From the NCBI GenBank assembly GCA_018830385.1, contig JAHJSO010000024.1, forward strand, positions 1 through 9,203: a stretch of DNA of 9,203 bases, given 5' to 3'. Position numbers and translations under genes: made by a program. Of the stretch, positions 6,166-9,203 are shown piece by piece. This stretch comes from Elusimicrobiota bacterium. Its GTDB lineage: Bacteria; Elusimicrobiota; Endomicrobiia; CG1-02-37-114; JAHJSO01. Within the stretch, counting starts at the first letter, position 1. Each line of letters opens with the position of its first letter. The notes under the pieces are model-generated. The model did no database searches and had not been told where the DNA came from. It was given only the letters and a program-made list of their open reading frames with translations.

Positions 6166-6417
6166 ATGGATGTAAAGTGTCCGGGGTCCGACCCGCGGTT
6201 GCTGAAGGTTGAGATTCACAAATGCCCGGAGTGCGGGTATGAAGTGGAGATTTTTTCAGACGAAATAAAGGTTCTCTGTCCGAAGTGCCGTAAGACCGTT
6301 TACCGTGAAAAAACGCCTTCCTGCATTGACTGGTGTAAACATGCCAGGCAGTGCCTCGGCGAAATTCGCTGGCAGGAACTGAAAAAACGCATGGATGAAA
6401 TGGATGAAAAGAAATGA
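6166..6417 (+). CDS. Small cysteine-rich protein, partner of the ferredoxin-type gene
   Basis: An 83-residue protein with eight cysteines: C5, C20-P-E-C23-G, C38-P-K-C41, and the distinctive C53-I-D-W-C57-K-H-A-R-Q-C63-L-G. The first two pairs look like a zinc ribbon or rubredoxin-like knuckle; the C-I-D-W-C segment could add metal or Fe-S ligands. The end is charged and helical-looking (K-K-R-M-D-E-M-D-E). It follows the 4Fe-4S gene by 12 bp with AGGTGA (6156-6161) before the ATG, and from memory small proteins with this C-I-D-W-C pattern often adjoin that ferredoxin family in anaerobes. Function is unknown. Its last 23 bases overlap the longest reading of the next gene. Confidence 0.78.
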   Translation: MDVKCPGSDPRLLKVEIHKCPECGYEVEIFSDEIKVLCPKCRKTVYREKTPSCIDWCKHARQCLGEIRWQELKKRMDEMDEKK

Positions 6418-7129
6418 AATAGGGCTTTCAGATAAAGAAACACCTCTCTGCGTTCGGGCGCATAGGTTGCAAAGCACTTTACCAGAGGTGCCTTGTGTAT
6501 ATGCGCCCCTACATTTTTACGCAGAACGGAAGCGCGCAATTGTGAAACGGCTCGGCGAGTTCCGGGACGTCTGGAAAACGAAATCGGAAAAAAAATTATT
6601 TTCAGAGTTAAGTTTCTGCCTGCTGACTCCGCAGTCAAAGGCGAAGGCGTGCTGGGATGCGGTCCTCAAACTTAATAAAAATGGGGTTTTGTTAAACGGT
6701 TCCCGACGGCAGGTCAGGGAATGCCTTGCGGGCGTGCGGTTCGCCAATAATAAAGCCGGGTATGTCGTCAGGGCGAGGAAAAATCTCCCGGGACTTAAAT
6801 CAATTCTCAAAAAATATGCTCGCGGGGAAATGGATATACCGGAAGTCAGGACATGGCTTGTCAGGAATGTGCGCGGTTTCGGCTACAAAGAGGCGGGACA
6901 TTTTTTAAGAAACGTAGGGCTCGGCGACGAAATCGCAATCCTTGACAGGCACATACTCAAAAACATGAAATTATTAGGGCTGATAAGAGAAATACCGGCA
7001 TGCCTTACGCCGAAAAGATATGCGGCGGTTGAGAATAAACTCAGGGCGTTTTCTCAAAAGACGGGTATCCCGATTGCGCATCTGGACCTTTTATTCTGGT
7101 CAAAGGAAACGGGAGAGGTGTTCAGGTAA
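6395..7129 (+). CDS. ogg: Ogg2-type 8-oxoguanine DNA glycosylase/AP lyase
   Basis: A helix-hairpin-helix base-excision enzyme of the archaeal-type Ogg2 family. The signature is F-G-Y-K165-E-A-G-H-F-L-R-N-V-G followed by A-I-L-D184-R-H-I-L; the Lys is the expected Schiff-base residue and the Asp the catalytic acid. The upstream F-S-E-L-S-F-C-L-L-T-P-Q-S block and the L-D-L-L-F-W end also match. It removes 8-oxoguanine opposite C and nicks the abasic site, which fits the oxidative-damage theme. The longest frame gives 244 residues, about 40 more than the usual ~205, and the extra N-terminus coincides with a 79-nt palindrome (6447-6525). No start has a good Shine-Dalgarno: ATG 6395 (used here) and 6404 overlap the previous gene, GTG 6488 lies inside the palindrome, and GTG 6542 has a weak GGAAG but would cut the first helix. 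The body is secure, the start is not. The stop overlaps the next ATG (TAATG). Confidence 0.88.
   Translation: MKWMKRNEIGLSDKETPLCVRAHRLQSTLPEVPCVYAPLHFYAERKRAIVKRLGEFRDVWKTKSEKKLFSELSFCLLTPQSKAKACWDAVLKLNKNGVLLNGSRRQVRECLAGVRFANNKAGYVVRARKNLPGLKSILKKYARGEMDIPEVRTWLVRNVRGFGYKEAGHFLRNVGLGDEIAILDRHILKNMKLLGLIREIPACLTPKRYAAVENKLRAFSQKTGIPIAHLDLLFWSKETGEVFR
6447..6525 (+). repeat. 79-nt three-tier palindrome at the 5' end of ogg (MITE-like or structured element)
   Basis: Nested inverted repeats share one centre. The outer stem is TCTGCGT (6447-6453) with ACGCAGA (6519-6525). The middle stem is GGGCGCATA (6456-6464) with TATGCGCCC (6500-6508), a perfect 9 bp. The inner stem is CAAAGCAC (6470-6477) with GTGCCTTG (6488-6495), with one mismatch. 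The loop is 6478-6487. A second possible pairing, CACCTCT (6441-6447) with AGAGGTG (6484-6490), would compete. The right arm contains GCGCCCCTACA, resembling small GGGGC-rich palindromic repeats dispersed in many bacterial genomes. It may be a miniature mobile element or a folded RNA region ahead of ogg. Confidence 0.6.
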
Positions 7130-9203
7130 TGTTTAATCTGCCTCAGAAGGTTATTCAGGACATACCGAAATACAGGGAGAACCTTGAAAAATTTCTTTCG
7201 GGCGAAATGAAAGAAGCATTTTTCAGGGGTATCCGTGTCCCGTGGGGTAACTATTCCCAGAGGGGAGGGATGTTCCTGATGTCACGGTTGCGGGTCCCTG
7301 CAGGACTGCTTGCACCGTCGCAACTGAGGGCAATCGGCGAGGCCGCGGAAAAATTCGCCGATTCTAAATTGCACCTGACCACGAGGCAGGATGTCCAGAT
7401 TCACAACGTGAGTTATGAAAATTCAGCGAAGATAATTGAATACCTTGCAAACTTCAATATTTCGCCGCGCGGCGGAGGCGGCAATACCGTCAGGAACGTA
7501 ACCTCCTGCTATCTTTCGGGCATATGCCCGCACGAGAACGTTGAAGTCCACAAGACCGCATGCGGCCTGACCGAATATCTCCTTTGCATTGACGACACAT
7601 ACGGACTGCCGAGGAAATTAAAAATTGCGTTCTCCGGGTGCGAGAAGGACTGTGATTTTACGGGGATAAACGACATAGGGTTTGTTGCGATGAAGGACGG
7701 AACTTTCAAAGTCCTGTGCGGCGGTGGTATGGGTGCAAAATGTTCGGTCGGCAGGGTCTTGCAGGAAGGCGTCAGCAGGGGAGATGTAGGATATGTCGTC
7801 CGGGCTGTTATGAACCTTTTCAATAAATACGGCGACAGGAAAAACAGGAACCGCAACCGGCTGAGATTTTTAATTCAGGACACCGGATGGGAGAGGTTTG
7901 TTGAACTTTACAGGCAGGAACTGAAAAGAACAAAGGACGCCGAATATATCGTTTTAAGAGAAGAGGATGAGGCAGGGTTACCGCCGGCAGACGGACAACC
8001 CTCCGCGGATATCGGGCAGGGCGACGCCGGGTGGGATGCTTTTGTTCAATACAACACAGGCAGGCAGAAACAACAGGGTTACCATTATGTACAAATCAGG
8101 ATACCTTTCGGCGAGATTGACGCCCGGACGCTTACCGGACTAGCGGAGATTGCAGAAATTTCGCCGGCGATAAACTTCAGGACGTCAAGGAGACAGAACC
8201 TGATTATTTCAAACGTGCCGTCATCCATGGTTTACCCCGTCTATAAAAAACTTCAGGGTATGTTAAAAGATTATTTATATCCGGAAACACTGTTGGATAT
8301 AGTGAGTTGCAAGGCGTCAACAACGTGCAATCTGGGCATATGCAATGCGATTGGTATGGCTCCCGAGATTGTGAAAAAATTACGGAAGGTGCAACCCGGC
8401 ATTGATAAACTTAAAGACATCAGAATAAACGTAAACGGATGTCTGAACGCCTGCGGCCACCACCCCGTCGGCGATGTGTCGTTTTCGGGTATGGCGAGAA
8501 AGGTGCAGGGCAGGACGGTTCCGTTTTACAGGGTTCACATGGGAGGGCGGCCGGATGCAGAAAACACGAAACTGGCGCAGGAGGCAGGAGTGGTTCCTGC
8601 ACGGGCAGTGCCCGGGCTTATTTCTGATTTTGTTTCGTCAATGCCTGAAAATACGTCCGTTGATGTGCAGGCATGGATTTCAGATGGGGGAAGGGCTGTA
8701 ATGGAAGGACTTGTCCGGAAATATTCTTATATTCCCCGGTATGAAGAAGACAGGAGTTATTACGTTGATTTTGGCAGGACGGATGATTTTTCTCTTGAGG
8801 GCCTCTCGCAGGGTGAATGTGGCGCAGGCGTTATAGATATGATTGAGTCGGACATTGAGTCGGCCGGAGCGTCGCTTACAATGGCGAAAGAGAACGGGTT
8901 TAATCCCGGTGAAATAAAAAAGGCGATGCTTTATTCAGCCGGGGCATTGCTGATTGTTAAAGGTGTTGACCCGAAAAACGAAACGGATACGTTCGTTTCG
9001 TTCGTCAAAAGGTTTGTGGATACAGGTGTATGCGACCCGGAGTTCAGGTCTATAACCGGCGTATATAATGCGATTGTATCCGGCGGCGGGCACGGCAAAG
9101 AAGAAACATGGGACTATGCGAACAGATTTTATAATGAGGTAAAAAGGATTTATTCAACGATGGACAGTAACTTTAATTTTCCCGTGAAAGAGGGGGCGTT
9201 TCC
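7129..9203 (+). CDS. Siroheme sulfite/nitrite reductase with cluster motifs in both halves (3' end outside window)
   Basis: The ATG overlaps the ogg stop as TAATG, and the frame stays open for 691 codons to the window edge. Half one (about 1-285) has H-L-T-T-R86-Q-D, R122, and K163-L-K165, matching the basic substrate-binding residues of E. coli sulfite reductase hemoprotein. It also has a complete siroheme/[4Fe-4S] set, C127-x5-C133 and C171-x3-C175, which ordinary sulfite and nitrite reductases have lost in that half. A low-complexity acidic linker (about 285-305) leads to half two, with C394-x5-C400 and C438-x3-C442, the canonical set. There is no inserted ferredoxin domain as in DsrA/DsrB. 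From about residue 570 a helical C-terminal domain begins (L-S-Q-G-E-C-G-A-G onward), perhaps HEPN-like. The enzyme would make six-electron reductions of sulfite to sulfide or nitrite to ammonia; sulfite is favoured by the sulfur-handling neighbours, but substrate is inferred. Whether another domain follows is unseen. Confidence 0.9.
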   Translation, partial: MFNLPQKVIQDIPKYRENLEKFLSGEMKEAFFRGIRVPWGNYSQRGGMFLMSRLRVPAGLLAPSQLRAIGEAAEKFADSKLHLTTRQDVQIHNVSYENSAKIIEYLANFNISPRGGGGNTVRNVTSCYLSGICPHENVEVHKTACGLTEYLLCIDDTYGLPRKLKIAFSGCEKDCDFTGINDIGFVAMKDGTFKVLCGGGMGAKCSVGRVLQEGVSRGDVGYVVRAVMNLFNKYGDRKNRNRNRLRFLIQDTGWERFVELYRQELKRTKDAEYIVLREEDEAGLPPADGQPSADIGQGDAGWDAFVQYNTGRQKQQGYHYVQIRIPFGEIDARTLTGLAEIAEISPAINFRTSRRQNLIISNVPSSMVYPVYKKLQGMLKDYLYPETLLDIVSCKASTTCNLGICNAIGMAPEIVKKLRKVQPGIDKLKDIRINVNGCLNACGHHPVGDVSFSGMARKVQGRTVPFYRVHMGGRPDAENTKLAQEAGVVPARAVPGLISDFVSSMPENTSVDVQAWISDGGRAVMEGLVRKYSYIPRYEEDRSYYVDFGRTDDFSLEGLSQGECGAGVIDMIESDIESAGASLTMAKENGFNPGEIKKAMLYSAGALLIVKGVDPKNETDTFVSFVKRFVDTGVCDPEFRSITGVYNAIVSGGGHGKEETWDYANRFYNEVKRIYSTMDSNFNFPVKEGAF

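Noticed and set aside
8420..8701. Short open frames on both strands inside the siroheme reductase
   Set aside because: They overlap the conserved C-x3-C region of the real reductase frame, which is continuous from 7129 to the window end.
1..9203. CRISPR arrays, tRNA or rRNA genes, transposase genes or phage genes
   Set aside because: I found no regularly spaced repeats, RNA-gene-like folds or mobile-element protein motifs; the only repeat-like element is the palindrome at 6447-6525.

Overview
The window is one dense, single-direction gene run with every recognisable gene on the + strand. Short gaps, several overlaps and Shine-Dalgarno sites before most genes suggest one long operon or a few joined transcripts. 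It looks like the chromosome of a strictly anaerobic or microaerophilic bacterium (or a close environmental relative) with intermediate GC and heavy AGG (Arg) and ATA (Ile) use. The gene set (rubredoxin, A-type flavodiiron protein, superoxide reductase, IscU-type scaffold, dicluster ferredoxin, siroheme reductase) is typical of sulfur-metabolising anaerobes. I cannot name the phylum from sequence alone.

Layout. 1-1658: rubredoxin, a one-domain Nfu protein, and a flavodiiron O2/NO reductase. 1643-3518: an IscS/NifS-family protein, an IscU scaffold and a 65-residue cysteine-rich zinc-ribbon protein. 3519-3657: the longest gap (139 bp), holding a possible 24-codon leader ORF that overlaps the next start. 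3658-5333: a TusA-like sulfur carrier, a superoxide reductase with an N-terminal rubredoxin-like domain, and a thioredoxin-reductase-like flavoprotein. 5350-6417: a cysteine-rich 4Fe-4S protein with an 83-residue cysteine-rich partner. 6395-7129: an Ogg2-type 8-oxoguanine DNA glycosylase/lyase whose 5' end carries a 79-nt palindrome. 7129 to the window end: a large siroheme sulfite/nitrite reductase, open at its 3' end.

How it fits together (inference). Rubredoxin can pass electrons to the flavodiiron protein and the superoxide reductase, which remove O2 and superoxide. IscS-like protein, IscU and Nfu rebuild Fe-S clusters. The glycosylase repairs oxidised guanine. TusA and the siroheme reductase add sulfur handling. 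The main surprise is the IscS-like protein: it keeps the active-site Cys (C324), but the PLP Schiff-base lysine is Met (M201), the preceding His is Ser, and the usual Gln of the D-A-V-Q motif is Ala. It is therefore unlikely to be a normal PLP cysteine desulfurase and may work as a structural or ligand-donating partner of IscU using sulfide from elsewhere, as described for Archaeoglobus fulgidus IscS. The siroheme reductase at the end of the run is a possible sulfide source. It is itself unusual in having a full C-x5-C / C-x3-C cluster motif in both halves.
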